In this document: positions 16,709-25,604 of the stretch, piece by piece
Layout: every line of letters starts with the position of its first letter
Numbering within the stretch: the stretch's first letter is position 1
Assembly (NCBI RefSeq): GCF_026153295.1
Contig: NZ_CP110615.1
Span: 62,001 to 126,000 of the forward strand
Source of the DNA: Rhodococcus antarcticus
Lineage (GTDB): Bacteria > Actinomycetota > Actinomycetes > Mycobacteriales > Mycobacteriaceae
Reading direction: 5' to 3'
DNA: 64,000 nt
Made by a program: the position numbers and the translations under genes
The notes under the pieces: generated by a model
Databases searched by the model: none
The model's input: only the letters and a program-made list of their open reading frames with translations
Told to the model about the DNA's origin: nothing

Positions 16709-18658
16709 TCACGTCGCCGGGCCGTCACCCGTGGGTGTCACGCCGGGGTTCGTCTGCCCGGCAGCCCGCAGCATCGCGAACAGCTCGGACCGGGACTGCG
16801 CCCCCAGGCGACCGCGGATCCTGGCGACGTGGTGCTCCACCGTCTTCGCCGAGATGAACAGCTGCTCACCGATGTCGCGGTAGGTCAGGCCGTGCACGAC
16901 GAGCGCGGCGACCTCGCGCTCCCGGTCGCTCAGCAGCGTGCCGTCCCCGGGCAGGGCCGCCGACGCGGTGGAGCCCGAGGTCGTCGTCGAGGGCGCGAGG
17001 CTGCGCGCGACGTCGAGCAGATCGGTCGCGACGGAACCGCCGGTGGCCCGGAGCGCGGCCTGCCCCGCCAGCCGTGACCCGTCCCAGGAGAGCCCGAACC
17101 GGGCCAGGGCCCGGGCCGCTGCGGTGACCTCGTCGGTGTCCACCCGACCCACGAGAACCCGCAGCCACGCCTGGCCCGCCATCGCCAGGGCAGCCGCGTA
17201 CTCGCTGTGGTGGGAGGCGGCAGTGAGTGCGGCGGCGTGGGGACGCAGTCCGTCGGGGTCCTCCTGCAGGATCGCCGCGTGGACCCCCGACCAGTGCAGG
17301 GCCGAGGACCACAGCACCGGGTCGCCGAGCCGTGCGAGGAGCTCCTGCGCCTCCTCGACCAGCGGGGCGAGCCGAGCGGCCGATCCCACCCGGGCGGCCG
17401 CCACCCACAGCTCGCCGAGCGGCAGCAGGGTGAACAGGTCGGGGGTCAGCTCCCCGAGGACCTCGCCGGCGCGGCCCCACGCCGCCTTCAACGCGGCGAG
17501 GTCGCGCGAGCGCCGGGCCAGTCCCACCTCGAGCGCGCGCAGGAACAGCTCGTCCCGCAGCGCCGGACTCCCCACCGCCACACCCTGTGCGCGCAGCTCG
17601 TCGGCTCCCGCGAGGTCGCCGCGAAGCATCGCCGTCCACCCCAGCAGGGCCAGGTGGTGGGCACGTGGCGGGCCGGTGACGGCGGGGTCGCCCACGGACC
17701 GGGCCAGGACGAGGCCCGCACGATCCAGGTCACCCGCGTGCAGCGCGGCGATCGCGGCTACCGCCGTGGCGGAGACCGGGGTGGGCGCCGGGTCCGGCGG
17801 GTGCAGCATCGTCACCGCCCGGCCCAGCACGGTCAGGGAGCCGGCGGGGTCGGGTCCGAGGGAGAGCGCGAGACCCTCGACGAGCAGCCGCAGCCCGGCC
17901 GCACGGGCGGTCGGCGGTCCCGTCGGCGGGGCGGCCGCCATCGCTGCGGCCGCGGCGGCGTCGCCCGATCCCCACAGGACGACGGCAGCGAGCGGCGCGT
18001 GCGCGCCGGCGCGCTCCGGACCGAGGTGGCGGTAGAGCGCGGCCGCGTGGCGTGGCGTGCCGCGCAGCACCGACACCGTCGCCCCGATCTGGACGAGGGC
18101 GCCGAGCTCGTCGTCGGGGACGTGCTCCCACGCGGCGTCCACGATCTCCAGGGCGCCCGCGAGGTCGCCGGCCCGCACGGCCGCGTCGCCGCGCCGCACC
18201 GCCAGCGCGCCGTCGGGCGCACCGGCCCACACCGCGGCGGTGTAGAGCTCGGTGGCGCGGGCCGGGGACGACGTGGTGACGGCGTCCGCCGCGGTGACGA
18301 GCACGGCCGCGAGCCTGTGGTCGCGCAGGCCCTGCGTGGCGAGCCGGTGGGCCAGCGCCGGTTGCAGCGTCCCGTGCTCGAGCTCCACCTCCAGCACAGC
18401 GCGGCGGACGTCGTCGACCATGGTGGGCCCCGCGACCTCGGCCAGGGCGTGCACGACGGCCGGCCGCAGCCGGTCGCCCGCACCGAGCAGCCCCGACCTG
18501 CGGGCGGAGCCGAGCAGGCCGGCCACCTCGCCCGGGCCGCACCCGAGCACGACGGCGACGGTCGCCGCGTCGATCCCGTCGCGCACCTGGGCGAGCAGGA
18601 GCAGACGCACCGTGCTGGACGGGGCGGAGACGAGGTGGTCGTGGGCCGTCGTGCTCAT
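16709..18658 (-). CDS. LuxR-family regulator, IniR (Rv0339c)-like
   Basis: A 649-aa regulator. The C-terminal LuxR helix-turn-helix (LSDREREVAALVVHGLTYRD...SAKTVEHHV, about residues 575-630) is clear. The middle is an all-helical, Ala/Leu-rich TPR-like region. The N-terminus starts with what looks like a winged-helix segment (VRLLLLAQVRDGIDAATV). In mycobacteria the gene at this position, IniR, is a MalT-type activator of iniBAC linked to trehalose sensing. MalT-type proteins carry an N-terminal ATPase domain with a Walker A motif; I see no GxxxxGK[ST] here, and the protein is shorter than I recall for Rv0339c (over 800 aa). The start is ATG 18658. Confidence 0.8.
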   Translation of the reverse strand: MSTTAHDHLVSAPSSTVRLLLLAQVRDGIDAATVAVVLGCGPGEVAGLLGSARRSGLLGAGDRLRPAVVHALAEVAGPTMVDDVRRAVLEVELEHGTLQPALAHRLATQGLRDHRLAAVLVTAADAVTTSSPARATELYTAAVWAGAPDGALAVRRGDAAVRAGDLAGALEIVDAAWEHVPDDELGALVQIGATVSVLRGTPRHAAALYRHLGPERAGAHAPLAAVVLWGSGDAAAAAAMAAAPPTGPPTARAAGLRLLVEGLALSLGPDPAGSLTVLGRAVTMLHPPDPAPTPVSATAVAAIAALHAGDLDRAGLVLARSVGDPAVTGPPRAHHLALLGWTAMLRGDLAGADELRAQGVAVGSPALRDELFLRALEVGLARRSRDLAALKAAWGRAGEVLGELTPDLFTLLPLGELWVAAARVGSAARLAPLVEEAQELLARLGDPVLWSSALHWSGVHAAILQEDPDGLRPHAAALTAASHHSEYAAALAMAGQAWLRVLVGRVDTDEVTAAARALARFGLSWDGSRLAGQAALRATGGSVATDLLDVARSLAPSTTTSGSTASAALPGDGTLLSDREREVAALVVHGLTYRDIGEQLFISAKTVEHHVARIRGRLGAQSRSELFAMLRAAGQTNPGVTPTGDGPAT

Positions 18659-18788
18659 GCCGGCGGGCTCACCGTCCTCGCCCACGGGCACCCGGTTCCG
18701 GCCGTCGCCTCCCGGGGCGGACACCCCGTCCCCGGTGCGGTCACCAACCACGCGTTGGTGCCCCGTAAGCTGTCGTGGCGCCACTGCG

Positions 18789-20651
18789 TCAGGGCGTCGA
18801 GCTGGTGACGGTTCCGTTGCCCGGGGCGCTCGCCGCGGGCGCTGCAGGGGCCACCGTGTCAGCGGGCGGCGCGGGCTCGGTGCCCGCCGCGGGAACTGTG
18901 GGCGCACCGCTGCCGCCCGAGCCTCCGGATGCGCCGCCGGCGCCGGCACCGGCACTACCGGCCGCCTCGTTCCTGGTGGTGGGGCCGGTGCCTCCGGCTC
19001 CCGCACCGGAGGCGGTCCCCTCGGACGCGGGAGCTGCCGGTGTTCCCGGCGCCGGCGGCTCGTCTCGTGCCTGGCTCGGAGCTGCACCCGTCGACGCGGG
19101 CCGTCCCTTGGTGCTCGCCGTGCCGGGTGTCGTGCCGGGTGTGGTGCCGGACTTCGTGCCGGGTGTGGTGCCGGACTTCGTCCCGGGTGTGGTGCCGGAC
19201 TCCGTGTCCGGTGTGGTGCCGGGTCCGGTGCCGGACGTCGTGCCGGGTGTGGTGCCGGAGGAGCGGACACCGGGCGGCATCGTGGAGGCCACCTCGGTGG
19301 TAGTGCCCGGCTGTTCGGTGGCCACTGCGCCGGACCGGCTCGTCTCAGCGGTGGACGACGTGCCGGCCGGTTCGGTGGTCGACGCTCCCGCCGTGCCGAA
19401 TCGCGTCGTGATGGGGCTGTCTGATCGGCCGGCGAGCTGGTACGAGCCCAGGGACACCGCGATGACCGCGACCATGGCCACGAGGACCCGAGTGAGCACG
19501 CGGTCACGGCGCCGGTCCGGGGTGGTGCGCACAGCGGGTGGGGCGAAGACGGGCCTCGGCGGTTCCACCGCGGCGGTGTAGACGTCGAGCAGGGTCGGCT
19601 CGAGCGGGACCACGGTCGGGACGAGGGCTCCCGCGAGCAGCGCCGCGCCACCGGCCACAGCCAGGCCCGGGGAGGGCTCGCTGCGCACCGGGACGCCCAG
19701 CGCCGCGGAGAGCTGCTCGGCGACGAGGGCCGCCGGCAGCACGCCGGTGACCACGATGTGGTCGAGCTCCGCAGCACTCACGCCGGCCATCTCGAGCAGG
19801 CCCGCGGCGTCGTCGGCCACCGCGCGCACCGCGGGGGCCAGCAAGAGCTCGAGCTCGGCACGGATCACCCGGACGCAGGTGCTGGTGCCGTCGAGGTCGA
19901 CCGGAACGGCAGCCTCGGTGTCGACGGCCAGGTCCTGCACGGCCAGGGCGCAGTCAGCTCGTACGCGGTTCAGCGCCGCGATCGCCGCAGGTGAACGGAG
20001 CGCGGCCGGATCGAGGGCTGGGACGCCCTGCAGCACGTGCCGCAGCAGTGCGTGCCCGACCTCGTCCGCGGTCAGCACCTCGCCGGTTCGGCTGCTCACC
20101 GTCAGCAGAGGAGCAGGGTTCGGCGACGGATCCGACGGCGCGGCCGGGCCGCTCCGGCGGAGGGTGACCACGCTGGTGCGCTGGCCGATCGCGACGACGA
20201 GCAGGGACGTGCCCGTCGGCTGGCCGTCTGAGGAGCGGGGCGGGGCAGGGCGGCGGTCAGCGACCCAGGCCGCGACCGCGTCGGAGGCCGGGACCAGCTG
20301 GAACGGGCCCGCGAGCCGTCCTCCGAGCTCCTCGCCGACGACCTCGGAGGAGTACCGCGACCAGCTGTCCGGGTGGGCGACGACCACTGCGTCGCCGGGT
20401 GCCACTCCACTTCCGAGGAGCTCGGCGAGCTGCACGTGCGCCAAGACTGCCCCACGGAGCGGAACGGGGTCACCAACCCGCTCGAGGACGTCGGCGTAGT
20501 CGTCCGGGCGGATGCCCGCCGCCCTGTCGAAGCGATCGACCAGGGTCAGGGGCTGTCCACCGGTGGTCTCGAGGTCGCGCAGGGCTGCCCCTGTCGCGCC
20601 GGACACAAGATCCACTCCGTAGAGAACACCCACTGCGACCACCCCGTTCAT
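18789..20651 (-). CDS. Hsp70-like membrane protein with low-complexity extracytoplasmic tail
   Basis: A 620-aa protein in three parts. Residues 1-about 360 look like an actin/Hsp70 ATPase domain: VVAVGVLYGVDLV at the start in place of the usual IDxGTT, a central LLVVAIGQRTSVVTL strand and a late DHIVVTGVLPAALVAEQL motif. The phosphate loops are degenerate, so ATPase activity is uncertain. A single TM helix (VLVAMVAVIAVSLGSYQLAG) lies near 385-408. The rest is a Thr/Gly/Pro/Ser tail with repeated TTPGTKSG units, predicted to be outside the membrane. No peptide-binding domain is seen. It is divergent from iniB, so it probably belongs to the same envelope system. ATG 20651 was chosen over GTG 20717 because the fold begins there. 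Confidence 0.75.
   Translation of the reverse strand: MNGVVAVGVLYGVDLVSGATGAALRDLETTGGQPLTLVDRFDRAAGIRPDDYADVLERVGDPVPLRGAVLAHVQLAELLGSGVAPGDAVVVAHPDSWSRYSSEVVGEELGGRLAGPFQLVPASDAVAAWVADRRPAPPRSSDGQPTGTSLLVVAIGQRTSVVTLRRSGPAAPSDPSPNPAPLLTVSSRTGEVLTADEVGHALLRHVLQGVPALDPAALRSPAAIAALNRVRADCALAVQDLAVDTEAAVPVDLDGTSTCVRVIRAELELLLAPAVRAVADDAAGLLEMAGVSAAELDHIVVTGVLPAALVAEQLSAALGVPVRSEPSPGLAVAGGAALLAGALVPTVVPLEPTLLDVYTAAVEPPRPVFAPPAVRTTPDRRRDRVLTRVLVAMVAVIAVSLGSYQLAGRSDSPITTRFGTAGASTTEPAGTSSTAETSRSGAVATEQPGTTTEVASTMPPGVRSSGTTPGTTSGTGPGTTPDTESGTTPGTKSGTTPGTKSGTTPGTTPGTASTKGRPASTGAAPSQARDEPPAPGTPAAPASEGTASGAGAGGTGPTTRNEAAGSAGAGAGGASGGSGGSGAPTVPAAGTEPAPPADTVAPAAPAASAPGNGTVTSSTP
19118..19265. repeat. 24-bp tandem repeats inside the Hsp70-like gene
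   Basis: About six imperfect 24-base units (core GTGCCGGGTGTGGTGCCGGA on the plus strand) encode the TTPGTKSG-type repeats of the extracytoplasmic tail. The number of units is likely to vary between strains. Confidence 0.7.
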
Positions 20652-20701
20652 CGGACCTGTAACGGGAGTCCGCAACCGGTTCAATCCCCCAAATCGCCAG
20701 T

Positions 20702-20730
20702 AGGCTACATGTCCCACCCGTGATCAACAA
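20702..20730 (-). promoter_or_regulatory. promoter of the Hsp70-like gene
   Basis: On the minus strand a TTGTTG -35 (20730-20725), a 17-base spacer and a TAGCCT -10 (20707-20702), about 50 bases upstream of the ATG at 20651. It is a good housekeeping-sigma match for so GC-rich a genome. Confidence 0.55.
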
Positions 20731-20769
20731 TCCCCCCGTGAGCACTGACGGCGGGTCGTGGGCGCCGTC

Positions 20770-20880
20770 GGGGTCGGAACCCCCAACGAGGGGTCACCCC
20801 CTAGCGCCGAACACCCGGGGGCCGGTCGCACACGTGGTGTGCGGACCCCGTTCCCCCCGCCCACGTGTGCCTCCTAGCTT
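20770..20880 (+). promoter_or_regulatory. iniB control region with two palindrome families
   Basis: Two GC palindromes, GGGGT-CGGA-ACCCC (20770-20783) and GGGGT-C-ACCCC (20790-20800), lie upstream of a perfect 15-bp palindrome GCACAC-GTG-GTGTGC (20828-20842). A half-site CACGTGTGC (20862-20870) sits next to a TAGCTT -10-like hexamer (20875-20880). No -35 is present at the expected spacing, as expected for an activator-dependent promoter; the CACGTG-containing sites are candidates for IniR binding. The 285-bp gap between the Hsp70-like gene and iniB holds no other gene. Confidence 0.5.
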
Positions 20881-20936
20881 CAGATCAGGCCACACCGCCC
20901 GGGGTGGACCGACTCTGCGACCCAGGAGATCCACCG

Positions 20937-23582
20937 ATGGCAACCACGGCCAGCTCCCTGCTCAACTTCATCCTCGGACTGCTCCGCGACCCGCAGGCGG
21001 CCGCCGAGTTCCAGTCCAACCCCGACGCGGTCCTCGCTGCGTCCGGGCTCGGCGGTGTGACGTGCTCCGACGTCGACGCGGTCGCCCCGATGCTCGCCGA
21101 GTACGCGCCGGTGCACGCCACGGCGTTCAGCGGCTTCGCCGGCACGGCCTCGGCCCACGCCTACACCTCGTCGGCCCACGCCCACACCACGTCGCACGTC
21201 GTCACGTCGACGGCGACGGCGACGGCGACGGTGGACCACGCCGCGGCCGTCAGCCAGATCCAGGTCGTGGTGCAGAACTACCAGAGCTGGGACCTCGACC
21301 TCCCGATCTCGGTGGGCATCGACAGCCACAACATCGACACGTCGACCGACTCCAACGTGTGGGCCAACGGCGACGTCCAGCAGTCCTTCGACAACCACTC
21401 CGTGATCACCCCCGGCGACGGCGCGGTGGGTGTCGGCGCGGACGCGACGGTCAACTCGCCGATCGTGACCGGGGACGGCGCTGTTGCCGCCGGTCGCGAC
21501 ATCACCGGCAACGTCGCGACCGGCGACGGCAACACCCAGGTTGATGGCCCCAACAACGGCGTCATCGGATCCGGCACCAACGTCGCCGGCGACGTCAACG
21601 GCGCGGTCGGCGACGGCAACACCGTCATCGAGGGCGACAACCTCGGTGCGGTCGGCGACGGCAACACCACTGTCCAGGGCGGCGTCGGCGGCCCGCTCAC
21701 CCAGGGCAACGGAAACCTCGTGGTCAACGGCCCGGCGGAGGCGCCCATCACCACCGGTGACGGCAACACGGTGGTTGACGGCGACGCGAACGCACCGGTG
21801 GTCTCCGGTGACGGGGCGACGGTCACCGAGACCGGCGGCGGCGACGCCTTCCTCGGCGACGGCAACGTCGCGACCCAGGGCGGGGACGCCATGGTGGGTG
21901 ACGGCAACACCAACTACCAGGGTGCGATCGATGCCCCGATCGTCTCCGGCGCGGGTGCCGTCGTGGTTGACACCCCGGCGTTCAACGCGCCGCTGATCAT
22001 CGGTGACGGGAACGCCGCGGTCGGCGGGTCCGTGCCCGTCAACGCGCCGGTCTTCGCCGGCAGCGGCAACATGGTCGGCTCCAACATGGGCAACACGACG
22101 GTCACCGACAACAGCAACAACTCGAACCAGGGCAACATGACGGCCACCGACAACAGCAACAACTCGAACCAGGGCAACGACTACTCCGACAGCCGCGACC
22201 AGTCGGACAACTCGAACCAGGGCAACACCGACTCGTCGGGCTCGGGCAACACCGACAACCGTGGCGCGGGTGCTGACAACTCGGTCGACAACACCAACAA
22301 CTCGAACCAGGGCAACGACAGCTCGGACAACTCGAACCAGGGCAACGACAGCTCGGACAACTCGAACCAGGGCAACGACAGCTCGGACAACTCGAACCAG
22401 GGCAACGACAGCTCCGACAACCGCGACCAGAGCGACAGCCGCGACCAGTCGAACAGCTCGGTCAACGACTCGGGCAACACCGACTCCTCGGGCTCGGGCA
22501 ACACCGACAACCGTGGCGCAGGTGCTGACAACTCGGTCGACAACACCAACAACTCGAACCAGGGCAACGACAGCTCCGACAACCGCGACCAGAGCGACAG
22601 CCGCGACCAGTCGAACAGCTCGGTCAACGACTCGGGCAACACCGCCAGCACCGACAGCAGCTCCACCGTCGGCGACGTGACGACCGACTCGGGCAACACC
22701 GACAACCGTGGCGCGGGTGCGGACAACTCGCTGGACAACGTCGGCAACGACAACAGCGACAACCGGAACAACAACGGCAACACGCAGCCGGTGAACTCCA
22801 ACAACGGCGGCAACACGGCCAACACCGACGCCTCGACCTCGCTCATCCTCACGGACTCGCTGAACACCGACCAGAGCCTCACCCAGGGCGACGTCCTCAC
22901 GGGCAACGTGTTCGACAGCAACAACGGCAACACCGCCAACGCGAACGTGGGCAACGACCAGTCCGCCGACAACTCGCAGGCGAACGACAACTCGGTGAAC
23001 ATCGACAACTCGCTCGACGGCAGCCTGAACACCGACAACTCGCTCGATGGCAGCCTGAACACCGACAACTCGCTCGATGGCAGCCTGAACACCGACAACT
23101 CGCTCGATGGCAGCCTGAACACCGACAACTCGCTCGATGGCAGCCTGAACACCGACAACTCGCAGGCGAACGACAACTCGGTGAACACCGACAACTCGCT
23201 CGATGGCAGTCTGAACGCCGACAACTCTCAGGCGAACGACAACTCGGTGAACACCGACAACTCGCTCGATGGCAGCCTGAACGCCGACAACTCTCAGGCG
23301 AACGACAACTCGGTGAACACCGACAACTCGCTCGACGGCAGCCTGAACACCGACAACAGCCAGAACAACGATGGCAACCTCAGCAACGTCGGCAACGACC
23401 AGTCCAGCGGCGACGAGCTGACCAACGCCAACAACGACTACAGCTCGCAGGACGGCTCCGACAACTCGTTCGACGCCGGAGACGCGGTCACCGGCGACCA
23501 GTTCAACGACGGTGCGGACCAGAACAACGGCGTGGTCGTCGTCGACGGCGACGTCGACGTCGACCTCGGGATCGGGGTCTGA
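20937..23582 (+). CDS. iniB: IniB-like protein with giant Asn/Asp/Ser repeat region
   Basis: 881 aa. Residues 1-50 (SLLNFILGLLRDPQAAAEF...) match the IniB N-terminal domain of Mycobacteriales. A linker (to about 150) with Thr/Ala and His is followed by about 240 residues of GDGNTxV-type repeats resembling a parallel beta-helix. About 450 residues of Asn/Asp/Ser/Gln repeats come next (NSNQGNDSSD, NTDNSLDGSL, and 22-residue units beginning NSQANDNSVN), ending in an acidic beta-strand-like VVVVDGDVDVDLGIG. No signal peptide or TM helix is visible. M. tuberculosis IniB is shorter and Gly/Ala-rich, so this repeat chemistry is unusual. ATG 20937 has AGGAG at 20924. iniBAC is induced by cell-wall inhibitors in mycobacteria; the role of IniB is unknown. 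Confidence 0.85.
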   Translation: MATTASSLLNFILGLLRDPQAAAEFQSNPDAVLAASGLGGVTCSDVDAVAPMLAEYAPVHATAFSGFAGTASAHAYTSSAHAHTTSHVVTSTATATATVDHAAAVSQIQVVVQNYQSWDLDLPISVGIDSHNIDTSTDSNVWANGDVQQSFDNHSVITPGDGAVGVGADATVNSPIVTGDGAVAAGRDITGNVATGDGNTQVDGPNNGVIGSGTNVAGDVNGAVGDGNTVIEGDNLGAVGDGNTTVQGGVGGPLTQGNGNLVVNGPAEAPITTGDGNTVVDGDANAPVVSGDGATVTETGGGDAFLGDGNVATQGGDAMVGDGNTNYQGAIDAPIVSGAGAVVVDTPAFNAPLIIGDGNAAVGGSVPVNAPVFAGSGNMVGSNMGNTTVTDNSNNSNQGNMTATDNSNNSNQGNDYSDSRDQSDNSNQGNTDSSGSGNTDNRGAGADNSVDNTNNSNQGNDSSDNSNQGNDSSDNSNQGNDSSDNSNQGNDSSDNRDQSDSRDQSNSSVNDSGNTDSSGSGNTDNRGAGADNSVDNTNNSNQGNDSSDNRDQSDSRDQSNSSVNDSGNTASTDSSSTVGDVTTDSGNTDNRGAGADNSLDNVGNDNSDNRNNNGNTQPVNSNNGGNTANTDASTSLILTDSLNTDQSLTQGDVLTGNVFDSNNGNTANANVGNDQSADNSQANDNSVNIDNSLDGSLNTDNSLDGSLNTDNSLDGSLNTDNSLDGSLNTDNSLDGSLNTDNSQANDNSVNTDNSLDGSLNADNSQANDNSVNTDNSLDGSLNADNSQANDNSVNTDNSLDGSLNTDNSQNNDGNLSNVGNDQSSGDELTNANNDYSSQDGSDNSFDAGDAVTGDQFNDGADQNNGVVVVDGDVDVDLGIGV
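22300..22410 (+). repeat. 30-bp tandem repeat in iniB
   Basis: Three perfect 30-base units at 22321, 22351 and 22381, preceded by a partial unit, encode NSNQGNDSSD. Perfect identity at third positions implies recent expansion. Confidence 0.9.
23011..23358 (+). repeat. 30-bp and 66-bp tandem repeats in iniB
   Basis: Five 30-base units (23011-23160; only the first has GACGG for GATGG) encode DGSLNTDNSL-type decapeptides. They are followed by three 66-base units (23161, 23227, 23293) encoding 22-residue repeats, differing by single bases. The larger unit contains the smaller one, showing stepwise growth of the array. Confidence 0.9.
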
Positions 23583-23594
23583 CCCACCTGAGCA

Positions 23595-23661
23595 GCCCGG
23601 TGAGCACCTCACCGGGCCCTGGCTGACCCGACCGGACCCCGCACGCTCCTCGCGTGCGGGG
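23595..23661 (+). terminator. two stacked hairpins after iniB
   Basis: Hairpin 1: GCCCGGTGAG-CAC-CTCACCGGGC (23595-23617). Hairpin 2: CCCCGCACGC-TCCTC-GCGTGCGGGG (23637-23661), followed by TTCGTCGTC. Both stems are perfect 10-mers. They would end or attenuate transcription between iniB and iniA, so iniA may have lower expression or its own promoter (a TAGCAT hexamer at 23683-23688 is a candidate -10). Confidence 0.7.
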
Positions 23662-23735
23662 TTCGTCGTCCGCCCGCATCGATAGCATCGTGTCGGCGGG
23701 TTTCGCACCGCCTCCCTCACCGTCGCAGGAGTCCC

Positions 23736-25604
23736 GTGAGCGCTCCCACCGTTCCGCCCCCCGCAGGCCACGCCCGTGCCTCGGCGGCCGACCTCGTCCG
23801 TGACGCCCGGTCCGTCGTCGCCGACGCCGAGCGTCCTGACCTGGTCTCCCGTCTCGACGCCGTCCTCGCCCGCACCGAGGACCCCCGCACCCGGGTCGTC
23901 GTCGTCGGTGAGCACAAGCAAGGCAAGTCGATGCTGGTCAACGCGCTGCTCGGAGCCGAGGTGTGCGCCGTGGACGACGACGTCACCACCGCCGTGCCAC
24001 TGGTCCTCTCCCACGCCGAGCGGCCCACCGCGCGGATCGTGGTGCAGGGTGCCGGCGAGGTGGACCCGACGGTGCTGGAGATCGAGCCGTCCGCGCTCGC
24101 CGCCGTCCTCGCGGGGATGCCGCTGGCCGACGACGGCCGAGAGGTGCTCCGCGCCGAGGTGGGTGTGCCCAGCCCCCTGCTCGCCGAGGGGCTCGTCGTC
24201 GTCGACACCGCTGGTGCCGGTGGGCCGAGCTCGCGGCACGCAGCGACCGCGCTCGGGCTGCTGCCGGGAGCCGATGCGGTCCTGGTCGTCACCGACGCCA
24301 GCCAGGAGTACACCGAGCCCGAGCTCGCGTTCCTGAGACAGGTGCTCGCGCTGTGCCCCACCGCGGTGTGCGTGCTGAGCAAGATCGACCTCTACCCGGA
24401 CTGGCGGGTGGTCGGGCAGGCCGACCGTGCGCACCTGGACCGGGCCGGTGTCGGAGTGCCGCTCGTCGCGATCTCCGCCGCGCTGCGCTCCCACGCCCTG
24501 CGGACTGGTGATGCCGTCCTCAACGGCGAGTCCGGCTACCCCGACCTGATCACGTTCTTGCGGCACCGCGTGGTGCGGCAGTCCGACCAGCTGCTGCGCA
24601 CCGCCGTTGCCCGCGAGGTGACCGGTGTGCTCGACCACCTGACCCTGGGGCTGCGCACCGAGCTGGACGCGCTGCGCGACCCGGCCGTGGGGGAGCGCTC
24701 TGCCGCGGACCTCGCCGTGGCCCGCACCCGGGCCGAGGGGCAGCAGCAGCGCAGCGCGCGATGGCAGCTGACGCTCAACGACGGCGCGCTCGACCTGTTG
24801 ACCGACCTCGAGCACGACCTGCGCGACCGACTGCGCCGGGTGACGAAGGCGGCGGAGGAGGTCATCGACGGCGTCGACCCGGGGATGACGTGGGGCGAGC
24901 TCAGCGACTGGGTGGAGAACGAGGTGGTCCGCGCGGTCTGCGACAACTTCGTGTGGGCCCAGGAGCGGTCGGTCTGGCTGGCCGAGACGGTGGCCGAGCA
25001 CTTCACCGAGGTGCAGGCGGTGCTGCTGCCGGAGCTGGACCTCACCAGCACCGACGGGGTGCTGGAGCCGGTCAGCGGGCTCGCCGAGCTCGACGCCGGC
25101 CGGCTCACCCCCACCCAGAAGCTGCTCGTCGGCATGCGCGGCTCCTACGGCGGCGTGCTCATGTTCGGGATGGTCACCAGCCTGATGGGCTTCGCGCTGG
25201 TCAACCCGATCTCGATCGGCGCGGGCCTGCTGCTGGGGACCAAGGCCTACCGCGACGACCGGGAGCAGCGACTGGTGCGGCGCCGCAACGACGCCAAGCA
25301 GGCGGTGCGCCGGCTCTCCGACGACGTGGTGTTCCAGGTGGGCAAGCAGTCCAAGGACCGGCTGCGGGGAGTGCAGCGCACCCTGCGCGACCACTTCACC
25401 GGGGTGGCCGACCAGACGCTGCGCACCCTCAACGCCTCGCTCGCCGCCGGCAAGGCCGCAGCGCGCACGGCGGAGACCGACCGGGAGCGCCGCTGCGCCG
25501 ACCTCGAGGCTCAGCTGGCGACCCTGGGATCGTTGCGCGCACGAGCAGCCGCGGTGAGCGCCCCGGAGCCCACCCGGGCCGCCGCGGCGACGGCGAACCG
25601 GTGA
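23736..25604 (+). CDS. iniA: dynamin-like GTPase IniA
   Basis: 622 aa (the mycobacterial protein is about 640). GTPase motifs: G1 GEHKQGKS (around residue 56), a VTTAVP switch region, G3 DTAGAGG (around 155) and G4 SKID (around 212). Long helical stalk regions follow. A hydrophobic hairpin around residues 470-505 (GVLMFGMVTSLMGFALVNPISIGAGLLL) matches the membrane-inserting loop of IniA/bacterial dynamins. IniA remodels membranes and supports tolerance to isoniazid and ethambutol in mycobacteria. The start is GTG 23736 with AGGAG eight bases upstream. It lies downstream of the iniB terminator pair and its stop codon overlaps the iniC start. Confidence 0.92.
   Translation: MSAPTVPPPAGHARASAADLVRDARSVVADAERPDLVSRLDAVLARTEDPRTRVVVVGEHKQGKSMLVNALLGAEVCAVDDDVTTAVPLVLSHAERPTARIVVQGAGEVDPTVLEIEPSALAAVLAGMPLADDGREVLRAEVGVPSPLLAEGLVVVDTAGAGGPSSRHAATALGLLPGADAVLVVTDASQEYTEPELAFLRQVLALCPTAVCVLSKIDLYPDWRVVGQADRAHLDRAGVGVPLVAISAALRSHALRTGDAVLNGESGYPDLITFLRHRVVRQSDQLLRTAVAREVTGVLDHLTLGLRTELDALRDPAVGERSAADLAVARTRAEGQQQRSARWQLTLNDGALDLLTDLEHDLRDRLRRVTKAAEEVIDGVDPGMTWGELSDWVENEVVRAVCDNFVWAQERSVWLAETVAEHFTEVQAVLLPELDLTSTDGVLEPVSGLAELDAGRLTPTQKLLVGMRGSYGGVLMFGMVTSLMGFALVNPISIGAGLLLGTKAYRDDREQRLVRRRNDAKQAVRRLSDDVVFQVGKQSKDRLRGVQRTLRDHFTGVADQTLRTLNASLAAGKAAARTAETDRERRCADLEAQLATLGSLRARAAAVSAPEPTRAAAATANR

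Noticed and set aside
22300-23358. CRISPR array from regular 30-bp units
   Set aside because: Units are directly adjacent with no unique spacers, are in frame within a protein and no cas genes are present.
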